NCBI GenBank assembly: GCA_038277395.1 | Contig: CM076190.1 | Location: forward strand, 188,358,001-188,422,000 | Length of the DNA stretch: 64,000 nucleotides | From: Dryocosmus kuriphilus | Taxonomy: Eukaryota > Arthropoda > Insecta > Hymenoptera > Cynipidae | Direction of reading: 5' to 3' | Shown here: positions 24,023 through 35,785 of the stretch, one piece after another | Numbering within the stretch: position 1 is the first letter of the stretch | Layout: each line of letters opens with the position of its first letter | Program-made: the position numbers and the translations under genes | The notes under the pieces: model-generated | The model's input: only the letters and a program-made list of their open reading frames with translations | Databases searched by the model: none | Told to the model about the DNA's origin: nothing

Positions 24023-24605
24023 ATCTTTGCAATAGCTATGTGACGTGTGTGACTTTTTGAGTGTCAAATGTCTTACAAAATTGAAACCTCACGTGGAATT
24101 TTTTAGTTAGTAAGAAATACGAAGAAATGATATAAATTCGAATACAAGTTGTTAGACAATATAAAAATTGAAAAAAAAAGTTCTGCTATTAAGTACACTT
24201 CTTATTTCGATTAGGCTTCTTTAATATTCATAATTTTAAGATAAACTGGGAAACTAATTATAAACTTCAGACGTCTGTTAAAATTATTCTTATTTAATTA
24301 GCGCTATATTCAGACTTCCAACATTTTTATTTCAGCTATACAATGCCTTTGTGTTAACGATTTAAAGATCTGATTCATTAATAATAGTCAAAATAAATTA
24401 TAATACAAATCCCTATTTAAAATATTTTGCTAATATCTTTGGTTCATTTATAACGATATTTGTGGTTAAATGAAAGATAAATATCATTGGTTCAGCTATA
24501 ATTTTTTTTTTCGTGTAGAAGTTATCGCGGCCAATGAGAAAACCACTTCTGTTAAAATGTGGATAATAAAAAAATACAAAGTAACGAAAAATTGACTAAC
24601 TTAAA

Positions 24606-24641
<36 letters not shown>

Positions 24642-25283
24642 AAAAAATATATATATATTGCAATTTTTTAGTTTGCGTATTTTTCCGATATATATAAAAC
24701 TTTAAGTTAGTCAATTTTTCGTTACTTTGTATTTTTTTATTATCCACATTTTAACAGGAAGTGGTTTTCCATTGGCCTCGCGATAACTTCTACACGAAAA
24801 AAAATTATAGCTGAACCAATGATATTTATCTTTCATTTAACCACAAATATCGTTATAAATGAACCAAAGATATTAGCAAAATATTTTAAATAGGGATTTG
24901 TATTATAATTTATTTTGACTATTATTAATGAATCAGATCTTTAAATCGTTAACACAAAGGCATTGTATAGCTGAAATAAAAATGTTGGAAGTCTGAATAT
25001 AGCGCTAATTAAATAAGAATAATTTTAACAGAGGTCTGAAGTTTATAATTAGTTTCCCAGTTTATCTTAAAATTATGAATATTAAAGAAGCCTAATCGAA
25101 ATAAGAAGTGTACTTAATAGCAGAACTTTTTTTTTCAATTTTTATATTGTCTAACAACTTGTATTCGAATTTATATCATTTCTTCGAATTTCTTACTAAC
25201 TAAAAAATTCCACGTGAGGTTTCAATTTTGTAAGACATTTGACACTTAAAAAGTCACACACGTCACGTAGCTATTGCAAAGAT
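24023..25283. repeat. ~1.26-kb palindrome (fold-back or MITE-like) with ~600-bp arms
   Basis: The left arm (24023-24617) starts ATCTTTGCAATAGCTA. The right arm (24689-25283) ends with its complement, TAGCTATTGCAAAGAT (one arm reads GTAGC). The arms match with few substitutions over their whole length, and the loop is about 70 bases of TA-rich sequence. No coding capacity is seen. The high arm identity suggests recent origin, gene conversion between the arms, or an assembly fold-back. Confidence 0.88.
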
Positions 25284-26670
25284 ATGAAAATCCATGAGTA
25301 GAGAATATAGTTGTCTGTTTCAAAAGCAAAAATTACTTTTTTCCGATACTACTATATATTTATTTTCGTTTATTTGATTTTTCAGTACTTGTTTAACTAT
25401 AAATTCTTCTCCGCGTAAAATCTTAGAAATGTAATTTGCGGGATCAGGTCTTTGAATAGTAATTACACCTAAAGATTATCGAAAAATATTTTTAACGCTA
25501 TAAAGCGTTAAAATATTTTCCAAAATCAGGAGGGTTGCTGTTTAAAGTATCTTTTAAGGAAAATTGAAGTTACTTTTTTCAGTAAGTGCAACTGTACCGA
25601 GTTACTTTTTTAAAAGAAGTAACTGTAACGAGTTACACTTTTTTGTAAGTAACGTTGATGTTACGAGTTAATTTAAAAATCAAGTATAACTCGTAAATCG
25701 CAGTCACAGAAATTATTCCAAAAGAAGACTAACCTCTACAATCCATATATACTCTATATGTAAACTGTTTTTAATTTCAGAAATTTGATATTCAAATTTC
25801 ACTTAACACTGTTATATTTGTAATTTGTTATTCAAGAAAAAATATTTATATTTTTGTGACTTTCCACTAAAGAATATTAATAAGTTTAAACATAGTAAGT
25901 ATTTAAACAATTTGTGAACTTTTTAACTATGCGTAAAACAGTTTATGATTACTTAAATTTCTATACAGCTTAAAATAATTACATTTATACAGCTTTCCAT
26001 ACTAAAATCTACGTCAAAATTTTTCTTAAAATAAGATCTGTTTAGAAAGGTGTTACTGAATCAATTAATTGCTGAATTTCACATAATTTTTATTCATCGA
26101 AGAAATCTTTTTTTTCATATACATTCCTTAGTTTTTAAAGATATTGAAGGCAATATTTTGAATAAGTTTAAGCACAATTCGTCTGCTATTTTTCGCGTAT
26201 TAAAATCTTCCTACTCCATTTTATTTTCAGATAAAATAATCGTATTGACAGTCCATGACACTTGTGACAGTTTAAAAAAAGCAAGTGACAAATCGAAAAT
26301 CAAGAGTCAAGAGTCTCGTTCGAGTGCTCTTGGTTTTTTACAACAAGATAACCCAACAGTAAACAATAGACTGTGAAATTATTTCAACGTCAAGACTCTC
26401 GAAAATTCAAGTATTATCAAGCGAGATTAAAGAAGTTCTTGCGTTCTTGAAGGCTGAGAATTGTACAATGTCAATACCTTATATCATTAGCAGGAGGATT
26501 AAACAAACCTATATACTCGAGTAAAGGTTTTCAGATATTTCAGGCAAGAGGAACACTTCTGAAGACACTTTTAGGTCTTTTGAAAATTATATTATGAGTC
26601 TTATGTTCAGAATTATATCTCTCAAATATACATAGCAAATTTTTGTTTTTTATTATTATGTTCTCTATAT
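25284..26670. other. AT-rich sequence, no gene recognised
   Basis: A 108-codon frame (26050-26376) has no family resemblance. It is likely chance in AT-rich DNA. Confidence 0.4.
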
Positions 26671-26672
26671 AC

Positions 26673-28005
26673 GAGGTGTGTCCGAAAACTATCCGACCTG
26701 CGTTGATATCTCCGCGTTGGTGCTATTTTTCGTCATCCGGGCCGTGGCATCCTTCGAAGTAGTTCCGATTTGATTGAACTACATGCTCCCAGCGGTGCTT
26801 CCACATCTTCAAGCTGTCCTTGAACGCAGAGTTTGGAATGGCCTTCAGCCCGCGCGTCGCATTACTGTGAATCGTCTCGATGTCATCGAACAGCTTTCCT
26901 TTGAGCGCCATTTTCAATTTTGGGAACAACCAGAAGTCGCAGGAGCTATGTCGGGACTGTACGAAGGCTGGCGAAGCTGTACAATCTTGTGTTTCGCCAA
27001 AAATTGCTGCGCAAGGATCAATGAATGCGCTGGCGCGTTATCGTAGTGAAGAAGCCAGTCACCGCTTGACCAGAAACGCGGTCGCTTTCTTCTCACGGCA
27101 TCACGCAATCTTTTCAAAACTTCAACGTAATATTCTTTCTTCATCGTCTGACCTCTTGGAGTAAATTCGTAGTGCACAACACCCTCACACAATCGAAAAA
27201 AGTAATCAGCATTGACTTAATATGGCTCCGACTTTGGCGTGCTTTTTTCGGCTGTGGCTCGTCTGGACACTTCCACTGTGAAGATTTTTGTTTAGTTTTA
27301 GGATTGTAACCACAAACCCGTGACTCATCATGGGTAATTACCTTCTTAAGAACATTTTCATCATCACTGACCAGTTCCAAGTTGTTCTGAGCGATTTCAG
27401 AGCGTAGTTCTTTCTGCTCGGTTGTGAGGAATTTCGAAATGAATTTCGCAAACGCGCTAGTCACTCCCAAAATCTTGTTCAAAATTTTCCAAACAGTACT
27501 TTTCGGTATTCCGAGATCATTTTCTACTTCACGAACAGTCAATCGACGATCACCTTCAATTGCAAGTCGCACACGCTCGATGTTTTCCGATGTGTTGTTA
27601 GCATAGGTCGGCCAGAACGAGGGTCACTGTCAACAAATGTGCGGCCATTTTTGAACCGCCTGTACCACTCTTTTATCTGTGTTATGCCCATACTTTTGTC
27701 CCCAAAGGCCTTCTGTATCATTTCAATAGTCTCCGTACAACTCTTGCCGAGATCGAAACAAAACTTGATGCAAATTCGTTGATCTCTTCTTTCTGTCATT
27801 TTCAACAGTACATAAGTGCAACGAGCGGAAAAAACACGTTGAACATAAACACACGCTGCACGCGACCCAGGGCGTCCGGCTGGTAATTGCGCCATTCAGG
27901 GAGTTCGTGAGGGACCACTGGTTACGCTCATACCCCGCAGAGGTCGCTGGAGCGCTCTGCCGCGAAGATATGAACGCTGGTCGGACAGTTTTCGGACACA
28001 CCTCG
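26673..28005 (-). mobile_element. mariner transposon with complete terminal inverted repeats
   Basis: Left terminus CGAGGTGTGTCCGAAAACTA (26673) and right terminus ...CAGTTTTCGGACACACCTCG (28005) are inverted repeats with few mismatches. Both ends are flanked by TA, the mariner target duplication. The 1333-bp length is typical. It lies in AT-rich sequence. The ends look competent for mobilisation in trans, while the transposase inside is broken. Confidence 0.95.
26723..27799 (-). pseudogene. mariner transposase (D,D34D), three frameshifts
   Basis: The start is taken at ATG 27799 (MTERRDQR). The N-terminal helix-turn-helix part (IKEWYRRFKNGRTFVDSDPRSGRP) runs to about 27600, where the frame shifts into RLAIEGDRRLTVREVENDLG. 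The first catalytic Asp is in VITHDES (about 27326), and the second in LLHYDNAPAH (27040-27042). The third Asp is at the D34D position: the frame breaks by one base at about 26940, immediately before it. The tail then reads MFPKLKMALKGKLFDDIE to GPDDEK, ending at 26723. Another shift lies at about 27185. Length is otherwise normal for the family (about 345 residues). The damage is recent, since all motifs remain readable. Confidence 0.93.
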
Positions 28006-28084
28006 TACATAGTTGTTTGTGTTCTGAAGCCATGAGTGAACACTGCAAAATTAAATATATCGTATGTAAAAATGAAATATGATA

Positions 28085-28520
28085 CATTTTCTGGCCAAAC
28101 TATGCGAGATACGAAAAAAACATTAAGGATCATAGTTGTTCATTTAAAAAATATCTATGAATTTTCTTCACACTATTTTTTTTTATAAAACGCATAGTTT
28201 TTGAGTTAATCGTGAAAAATATTACAAAGCTTTTTATCTCAAACATATCTGCAAATTTTCTTCGTACCATTTTTTAATAAGACGCATAGTTTTTGTTTCA
28301 ATCGTGAACAATATTATCAATAAACATGAAGAATATAATTTTCTCGACAAACTACGCGAGATACGAAAAAAATTTTAAGAAGTAAAGTTGTTTATTTCAA
28401 AAAGATATACAAATCTTCTTGATACTATTTTTTGGGAAAGACGCATAGTTTGTTATTTAATTGTAAAAAATGGTATTAAAAGATGCCTACATATTTTCTT
28501 CAGACCATTTTTTGATATTA
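28085..28520 (-). repeat. Diverged relic of the ~153-bp subrepeat of the fold-back family
   Basis: Repeated phrases 'aaactatgcgagatacgaaaa', 'aagttgttcattt' and 'acgcatagtttttg' recur at about 150-base spacing, in the same sense as arm B. The terminal GCCCGC-type ends and GAC tract are absent, so this is a partial, older copy. Confidence 0.65.
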
Positions 28521-28524
28521 CAAT

Positions 28525-29310
28525 AATCTCTGATATCGTTATTTATTCTCTTCGATCACCTGGAAATACAGCGTTCAAATTGGATATTATACTATTATTT
28601 ATTATTTTTTATTATTTATTGTGCTAGCTCATCAGCTAAGAGAAGGAATCAGGAAACTATAATCTGCATAGAAAACATACATCACCGACCATGGGTATAA
28701 ATTTGGAGACAGTGCCACAGATATTACAGTGATCTACTATACCAGTTTATTGTCTCCGTGAATTTTAGTTCGTGGGACCCTTCAGAGGTGACGAGAGTGT
28801 AGGGGGAGTGGTAAGATTATCGCGGGATGCGACATCTACATTTACCTTACCGAACTAATCACGCTCATCCCCTCTTTTTTCCATTTACCGCATCTTTCTA
28901 CATAATATACTTGACCAGAGTTGGTCAGTTACGCGCGCTGATATATATGTACATAATTATGGACAGGAAGTGACATGCATCTGACGGTCATGAGTCATGA
29001 TGGTCAATCATTATGGTCGTGTGGTAAAAATGACATAACTGCAGTGACGGAAACTCCAAGAGCGACACAGCAGAGTCCTTAGATACCGACATCTACCTAT
29101 CGGATCTTTCACTGATTAGGTAGAAACCTTCCTCACCCGGTGCAATAAACCCCTAAACACCACCCGGTATCTTGGAAGAGGATTCAGGATATTGTGTGGG
29201 TCATTTTCGTTGGGCGCCAAATATATCGGGAATGCTATACTGGTGAATGGAAGAGGAAGAGTGACTGACGAGTGTTGGAGGTGTAGCGAGTGAGCTCCAG
29301 TAAAAATTCA
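28525..29310. other. No gene recognised
   Basis: Mixed sequence less AT-rich than its surroundings. The part next to 29313 may be the body of the SINE that begins there. Confidence 0.35.
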
Positions 29311-29312
29311 CT

Positions 29313-29377
29313 CCGGCCCGGGGAATCGAACCCTTTACCGCCGGCTCGAAAGCCCGATGCGCTAACCACGGAGCCGA
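29313..29377 (-). ncRNA. tRNA-like sequence, probable SINE head or tRNA pseudogene
   Basis: On the minus strand it reads GGCTCCGTGGTTAGCGCATC, followed by CGGGCTTTCGAGCCGG and GGTTCGATTCCCCGG. The first matches an internal A box with D-loop, and the last a B box with T-loop. The anticodon-arm position forms a CGGC/GCCG stem. The acceptor stem pairs only partly and the T stem is poor, so it is not a normal tRNA gene. Such tRNA heads are typical of SINEs transcribed by RNA polymerase III. The 3' boundary is not resolved. Confidence 0.6.
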
Positions 29378-29379
29378 TG

Positions 29380-29955
29380 AAGAGCTACGTACAGTCAACT
29401 CATCACCTTACTGCCTCACCGCTTCCAAACAAGTCAGTCTTCGGGGTGGAAAGGGGGAAGCCAAGCGACGTGTACCATGTACCATGTCACAAATTACACA
29501 GTAGTTTAATCAAGAAAATTGAACAAGAAAGATTTTTAATCCAGACGCCAATAATACTTCTGTATGCACTGAACTGGTCTAGAGAGTAACTTTGGCTTAA
29601 AATGTCGACAAAAGCCCCCTGATTATGAACGTCCAGGATACTTTTTCGAAAATTTAGTCATTAATTGTTTAAAACAACTTTTTTAAAACAAACACAGTAC
29701 TTATAAAAATAAAACTTCTGTGAAATATGTTTCGAAAAGTTTGAACCAAGACAAGATTTTTCCCCCTTTACACTTTTTTTGCACAATTATCCGTTTTCAA
29801 CATATACCGTTCTAAACAATTCAATTTGCACCAAAATTGACACATTTGCAGGCGGATAACTCAGCATTAATTGGTATATTTTCTCTGCAAAACTCTAACT
29901 TCGAATGGAAATCCTTACCGCGAACTTTCCATTTTTTTTAGTAAAACCATTAAGA
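29380..29955. other. No gene recognised
   Basis: AT-rich. The open frame at 29290-29589 is a shadow of the tRNA-like region. Confidence 0.35.
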
Positions 29956-30552
29956 AAACTTGGTATATAAATATTAACGCGCGATGTACTTTAAAAATGT
30001 CCCTAGCGGACCGCGTGAACGCAATGCTTACGCTACATCGTAACCCTAAGGTAATCTTAAAGTAACCTCGCAATATAATTAATAAATGCAACAAAATAAA
30101 TACTTAAAATATTGTAATGGTAATTCTACATTAAAATTGGCGGTCGAAAATGACTATTTAAATGCAAAAATTTGATTTTTCAGCGGTAGAAGTTCAAAAA
30201 CATTTTGAAGGATGCGCCTGGGATGCGACAGCCGGGCACACAACCTTGCAGATCGAGCTGCCACCTTCCAGGCGCATGCTTAAAAATGTTTTTAACTTCT
30301 ACTGCTGAAAAATCAAATTTTTGTATTTACATCATCACTTTCTAACGTCAAATTTAACGTAGAATTATAGTTACAACAATTAAAATATTTCGTTTGTTGT
30401 TTTCATTAATTATATTCCGATATTACTTTAAGGTTACTTGAAGGTTACTTTAGGGTTACGCTGTAGCGTAACCATTGCGTCCACGCGGTCCTCTAGGGGT
30501 ATTGTATTTAAGTTTTTTTATTTCGTTTTTGGGCACAACTTATACCAAGTTT
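29956..30552. repeat. ~0.6-kb imperfect palindrome, MITE-like
   Basis: Outer words AAACTTGGTATA (29956-29967) and TATACCAAGTTT (30541-30552) are complementary. Inside, GGACCGCGTGAACGCAATG near 30007 pairs with CATTGCGTCCACGCGGTCC near 30473, and a 'gaaaaatcaaatttttg' pair flanks a central nested hairpin (ATGCGCCTGG / CCAGGCGCAT). The arms are interrupted by indels. There is no coding capacity. This fits a decayed fold-back or MITE copy. Confidence 0.75.
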
Positions 30553-31212
30553 GTGTACATAGACATATTAATATTTATTATATTCACGCAATTAATAACA
30601 TACCATTCATAATTTTTAAAAAAATTGCTTCTGGAAGATAATTTTCAAAATGAAGAAGAGAAAGTTTAGGCTTTCTATATATGCATGTTGAGAATATTCC
30701 GAATGTTTATCAAACAATGAAAAAGTACTTCCTAAAATTATAAACATCCAACACACTTTTATATTCTTTCTTTATCGCGAGTAGTGAGTTTTACAATCCT
30801 TTTGATAAAAAAATTGAACGAATTGCAGTTTTCAATATTTTGCGACCGATTAAAAAAATTTGTCTGTAAAGTAAGTCGTCCCCTATTTTTGAAATTTCCG
30901 GCACATATTTTTGGCAGTGTCAAAGTGTCTATTTATGTCGATAATGTCGATTTGTGGCATTTCTAGAAACGTTTATTTGCAAAACAATCAAAGTTGAAGA
31001 GAATAAATAATGCATAATACTTTTGCTTTTTTACAAAAATATCTGCATTACAATAAACAAAAAACACGAAATTACATTATGTGGTCATCCACGAGGTCAT
31101 TCATTTGCGCGACCCACGAATTCTGGGATCATTCTAAAGAGAGACTTTGAGCGTCGAAAGCTAAAATAAAATCCCGAATCTCGTTCGGGAAAGACTCTAT
31201 TTTGAAAAAAAT
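30553..31212. other. No gene recognised; left flank of the duplicated block
   Basis: AT-rich sequence. It ends at the point (31213) where near-identity with 55354 onwards begins. Confidence 0.45.
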
Positions 31213-31577
31213 CGCTGTCATTTTTGGATAATTCTCGGTTCATTTTGAAATTATTGTAATAAATCAGAAAATAGTTTTTTTGCGTAAAAAGTTGCTAATC
31301 AAAGCAGCAAAAAAAAACTCCGCGATCAAATTTGGACGAATTTTGGTCATTTTTGAAATACATATTCCTTTATTTTCACTATAAATGATACGCTCTAATG
31401 CCAAATCATTCTTTTACCCTAAGCTGGGCCTATCTGCATGGTTTGAAATTAAATTCGTCCGTATTTCTTGGTTAGATAATTTTTTTAAAGGAATTGTGTT
31501 TCTTGCTTATCGGTGTATCTACTAATGTATGTTCGGTAAGTGAATTAATGAATAAAACATTTTAGGTATTAAAAATG

Positions 31578-31583
31578 TTTATT
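31578..31583 (-). promoter_or_regulatory. Poly(A) signal AATAAA of MATH-BTB-BTB copy 1
   Basis: AATAAA on the minus strand about 100 bases past the stop codon. The equivalent site in copy 2 is 55715-55720. Confidence 0.6.
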
Positions 31584-31681
31584 GAGAGAATTCGTAAGGT
31601 TACAAAATATTGACAAAGTATAATGGATAGAAATATAAAAATCGAACATTGTTTTACAATCAATTTTATAAAATCTTTCCG

Positions 31682-33296
31682 TTATGAAAATCTCTGTTGA
31701 TGAATTTCTGTCAGCATCTCATAAAGTAAATGTGGATGAGATTCTGCTAAATTTTTGTTCAATATTGATTTCGGGACAGAATAATGGTGTGAGCTGTCAC
31801 TCCAGAAGGGACTACCTGCATGTGTAACGAATCTTAAACATTTCTTCTTGAGGTGTTCTGCGTTGTGATCAGCGGCAAAAATTATTGTTGTTATAACATT
31901 GTCCGCAGTCAATTTTTCTTCCAAAATCTTTTCACAAGTCAGTTTCAAATCGTTAATTTCGTATTTATCAGATGCAATCAAGATTTCCTGAATGTCATCA
32001 TCCTCGCTTTCAATTTCGTTGGTGTACATAAATCCAAGGAGTTTCTCAAAAACTGAAGGCCTTATGTCTTCTATTGTCACGACACCGGAAGTTGTCTCCT
32101 TCATATTATGTGAAAACATCCTGCTGAAGACAGGACTTCTTGCTGATAGAATTAACTTGTGCGCCGGAAATTCTGAGTCGTCCACTTGAATAACAATGTC
32201 GCTAAAATCTGAACTTTTCGCGAATCTTTCAAATCTTTTGTTACAAGCTACTGAGCATATGGTACTTTCCTCTTCAACATCAACTTTTTTTAGAAAATTT
32301 AAAGTAGACAGATGTGCCAAAATCTCTGTAAGTATTTCTGGTCCTTTCTCAAGTAACTCTTTACAGAGACCCAATGTAATAATCTCATCTAACTGCTCAT
32401 CAATTAAACTCATGCACTTTAAAATTAGTTTCTCTAAATGACTGACTGCGTAAAAAAATTTTCGATGTTTTTTGCATGACAAAAGAGTGCAAACAACGTT
32501 TGCGAGATTCAAATTCTGTACCAAGAAAGCGCAGCAAGACAGAAAAAGAGTGTCAACTCTGAAATATAAGGCAGCATCGAAAAGTTCATATACAAGTTCT
32601 TCCGTATAAATTGCCTTACCCGTGTAAATACATCTCAACATTTCGTTGACAACCTCAGGCCTCGTATGCTGAATTTCAAAAAACGATATAGACTTGTCCA
32701 GGGCAAGTATATACTGAAAACGGTAACTTCCTAAAGCCAGAATTAACTTGTGCGCTGGAAAAGTCTGGATTTCGTCAAGACCAACGATTAAGTTTATATC
32801 GCTGGAAGTGTTGTCATTAAAAAATTGTGCATAACTTTTAAGATCTAGCTCGAGTTTCTTAATTTTGCATATTATTGCAAAACGAAGGCCGCAGTCTTTC
32901 AATTCTTTCATATTGATGAATCTGTCAAAACCAAAACGAATTCTTGAACATCCACTGAATTGGATCTTACTTTGACGAACTATTTCTCCTCGGACGGGAT
33001 GGATGAGCGAAACAGTTACATTTAAAACCCGACTAAACCAATCCTGACAATTCTCAAAAAATAAATTTTTAAGATATAAAGACACGTATCCGTTTTCTGT
33101 CGCTTCTTCGCATCCCTCAGTTGATTCTTCTTTTGATCCTGTTTCAAGTGCTCGCGTGATTACTAAACGCAATCTATGCGAATGAAGAATTTTTTCCTCC
33201 AGAAATGTGGGTGATATTAGTGACACTTTCTCCTTCCAAAATAACTCCACATTTTTTTTACATCCCATCGGATTTCGAATTCTTCCTCCTTCGACA
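31682..33296 (-). CDS. MATH-BTB-BTB protein, copy 1 (5' frameshift)
   Basis: Same protein as 55819-57432 apart from Ile for Phe at residue 145 and a damaged start. After ATG 33296 (MSKEEEFEIRW) a run of 8 T (plus strand) replaces the 6 T of copy 2, which shifts the frame within the first 15 codons. The long frame is open only from an internal ATG at 33268 (528 residues). Either this copy has lost its normal start, or the two extra bases are a sequencing error in a homopolymer. Domains (copy 2 numbering): MATH-like about 10-145, BTB about 155-262, second BTB about 353-460, BACK-like helical tail to 537. A TTTTCAG just upstream of the ATG suggests a 5' UTR intron. Expected role: cullin-3 adaptor of the SPOP type, inferred from the family. 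Confidence 0.85.
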
Positions 33297-33299
33297 TTT

Positions 33300-33929
33300 C
33301 GACACGCCTCTGAAAATTAATAAAAACAGAAAATACATAACAGTTCTTGATTAATAATTAATTATTATTTCTGTTATTAAAGCGTGCATTTAACATTAAA
33401 AAATTTTAATTCCTCAAGTGGTGCGCCGGTTAAAAATCGTATTCAGCTCTCAGTATAAATGGTCAATATTCTTCTATATCAAAATTTAAAAAAAATGTTA
33501 GACAAACTGCCAATATGCTGAATGCTTATTTATGGTGTTATTACACTACAAAAGAAAAAAATAATTTACAAATCTAAATAGGGTCCGTAAATTTTTCTCC
33601 ATTGCTTAGTTGCAGTGAAAAAAAATTGTTAAAGATTGAAACCGCGAAAACATTTATTCAAATTGGAATTATGTGATATGAAAGTTGACAGCATTTTGAC
33701 AAGGATTCTCAAACATTCAATTCAATAATGAGTATAAAGTTTGAAACGTTCATTTGAACAAAAAATTTTTTAAAAAAAATATATTTTACAATTTTCTTTG
33801 CAAATAGTACTTTAAGCATTTCAAAAACAGGTTCTATGCAAAAAAATCTCCGTCTTTTTAATTCTAAAGATGAAAAACTACACCTAACGTATACTTTAAC
33901 GCACGCGAAATCGAAAAATCGCACAAAAA
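33300..33929. other. 5' flank of MATH-BTB-BTB copy 1
   Basis: On the minus strand this would hold the 5' UTR intron and promoter. The acceptor TTTTCAG|AGGCGTG is visible next to 33310. I could not identify a matching donor, first exon or TATA box. Confidence 0.4.
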
Positions 33930-35785
33930 GACCAGAAGGCAATAAATTTCCGGGGATTTGAAGATTCAAAACTTAGTGCCGATAGTCCGTGAACAATAAC
34001 TGGCAGAAAGAAAACCCGCTCGAAATTCAGAAAACCACCACATTCGAAAAATAACTTAAAAATAAAAAAATCTCGAAAAAAGCCAGAAGGCAATAAATTT
34101 CCGGGAATTTTTAAACGTCAAAAGTTAGTGTCGATAGTCTCTAAAAAATAAATGTCAGAAAAAAACCCCGCTCGAAATTCAAGAAACCACCCCATGCGAA
34201 AAATCACCTAAAACTCGAAAAATCTCGAATAAAGGCCAGAAGGCAAAAAATTTCCGGGGAATTGTAAACATCAAAAGTCAGTGCCGATGGTTTGTGAAAA
34301 AATAACTGGCAGAAAGAAACCCCGCTCGAAATTCAAAAAACCACCCCATTCGAAAGATCACCTAAAATTCGAAAAATCTCGAAAAAAGACCAAAAAGCCA
34401 TAAAATTTCTCGGGAATTGAAAACGCGAAAATTTAGTGTCGATGGTCTCCGAAAAATAACAGGTAGAAAGAAAGCCCGCTCAAAACTCCGAAAACCACCC
34501 CATGCGAAAAATTATCTAAAAAGCCAAAAATCTCAAAAAAAAGGCCAGAAGGCAATAAATTTCCCGGCATTTAAAAACGTCAAAAGTTAGTATCGATATC
34601 TCCAAAAAATATCAGGCAGAAAGAAACCCCGCTCGAAATTCAGAAAACCACCCCATGTGAAAAATTAGCCAAAAATCCGAAAATCTCGAAAAAAGCCAGA
34701 AGGTAATAAATTTATGGGGATTTGAAAACGTCAAAAATTATTGTCGATAGTCATCGAAAAATAACTGGCAGAAATGAACCCTGCTCGAAATTAAAAAACC
34801 ACTCCATGCGAAAAATCAACTAAAACTCGAAAAATCTCGAATAAAGGCCAGAAGGCAAAAAAATTTCCGGGGATTTGTAAACATCAAAAGTCAGTGCCGA
34901 TGGTCTGTGAAAAATAACTGGCAGAAAGAAACCCCGCTCGAAATTCAAAAAACTACCCCATGCAAAAAAAACAACTAAAAATCGAAGAATTTTGAAAAAA
35001 GGCCAGAAGCCAATAAATTTCCCGGAATTTGAAAACGTCAAAAATTAGTGTCGATGGTCCCCGAAAAATAACTGGCAGAAAGAAACCCCACTCGAAATTC
35101 AAAAAAACTACCCCATGCGAAAAATCACCTAAAATTCGAAATATCTCGAAAAAAGGCCAGAAAGCAATAAATTTCCCGGATTTGTAAACGTCAAAAGTTA
35201 AGTGTCGATAATCACTGAAAAATAAATGCCAGAAAGAAACCCCGCTCGAAATTCAAAAAACCATTTCATGAGAAAAATCACCTAAAATTCCAAAAATCTC
35301 GAAAAAATACCAGAAAGCAATAAATTGCTCGGGATTTGAAAACGTCAAAATTTAGTGTCAATGGCCTCCGAAAAATAACAGGCAGAAAGAAAGCCCGCTC
35401 AAAACTCCGAAAACGACCCCATGCGAAAAATTATCTAAAAATCCATAAATCTCGAAAAAAAGCCAGAAGGCAATAGATTTCCGAGGATTTGTAAACGTCA
35501 AAAGTTAACTGTAGATAATCACTGAAAAATAAATGTCAGAAAGAAACCCCGCTCGAAATTCAAAAAACCACTTCATGCGAAAAAGCACCTAAAATTCCAA
35601 AAATCTCGAAAAAAGACCAGAGAGCAATAAATTTCTCGGAATTTGAAGACGTCAAAATTTAGTGTCGATGGTCTCCGAGAAATGAAATGCAGAAAGAAAG
35701 CCCGCTCAAAACTCAGAAGACCACCCCATGCGAAAAATTATCCAAAAATCCAAAAATCTTGAAAAAAAGCCAGAAGTGTTTTGGA
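33930..35785. repeat. ~153-bp satellite, about 12 units, copy 1
   Basis: The word 'gccagaaggcaataaatttcc' (with variants) recurs at about 33931, 34082, 34235, 34388, 34543, 34692, 34845, 35002, 35155, 35310, 35461, 35615 and 35770. Each unit also holds 'gtcgatggtc', 'aactggcagaaagaaa', 'ccccgctcgaaatt' and 'ccccatgcgaaaaatc'. Units differ by many substitutions, and some share variants (for example 34235 with 34845), which hints at block duplication. The period is divisible by three, so long frames appear by chance. It is not a CRISPR array, because there are no unique spacers. Confidence 0.92.

Noticed and set aside
29313..29377. Functional tRNA gene
   Set aside because: Internal promoter boxes are good, but acceptor and T stems pair poorly.
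31853..32441. Plus-strand frames opposite the MATH-BTB-BTB gene (also 55990-56578)
   Set aside because: Antisense shadows of the real coding sequence.
33930..35785. CRISPR-like array
   Set aside because: Repeats are ~153 bp with no short unique spacers and no cas genes; the DNA is eukaryotic.
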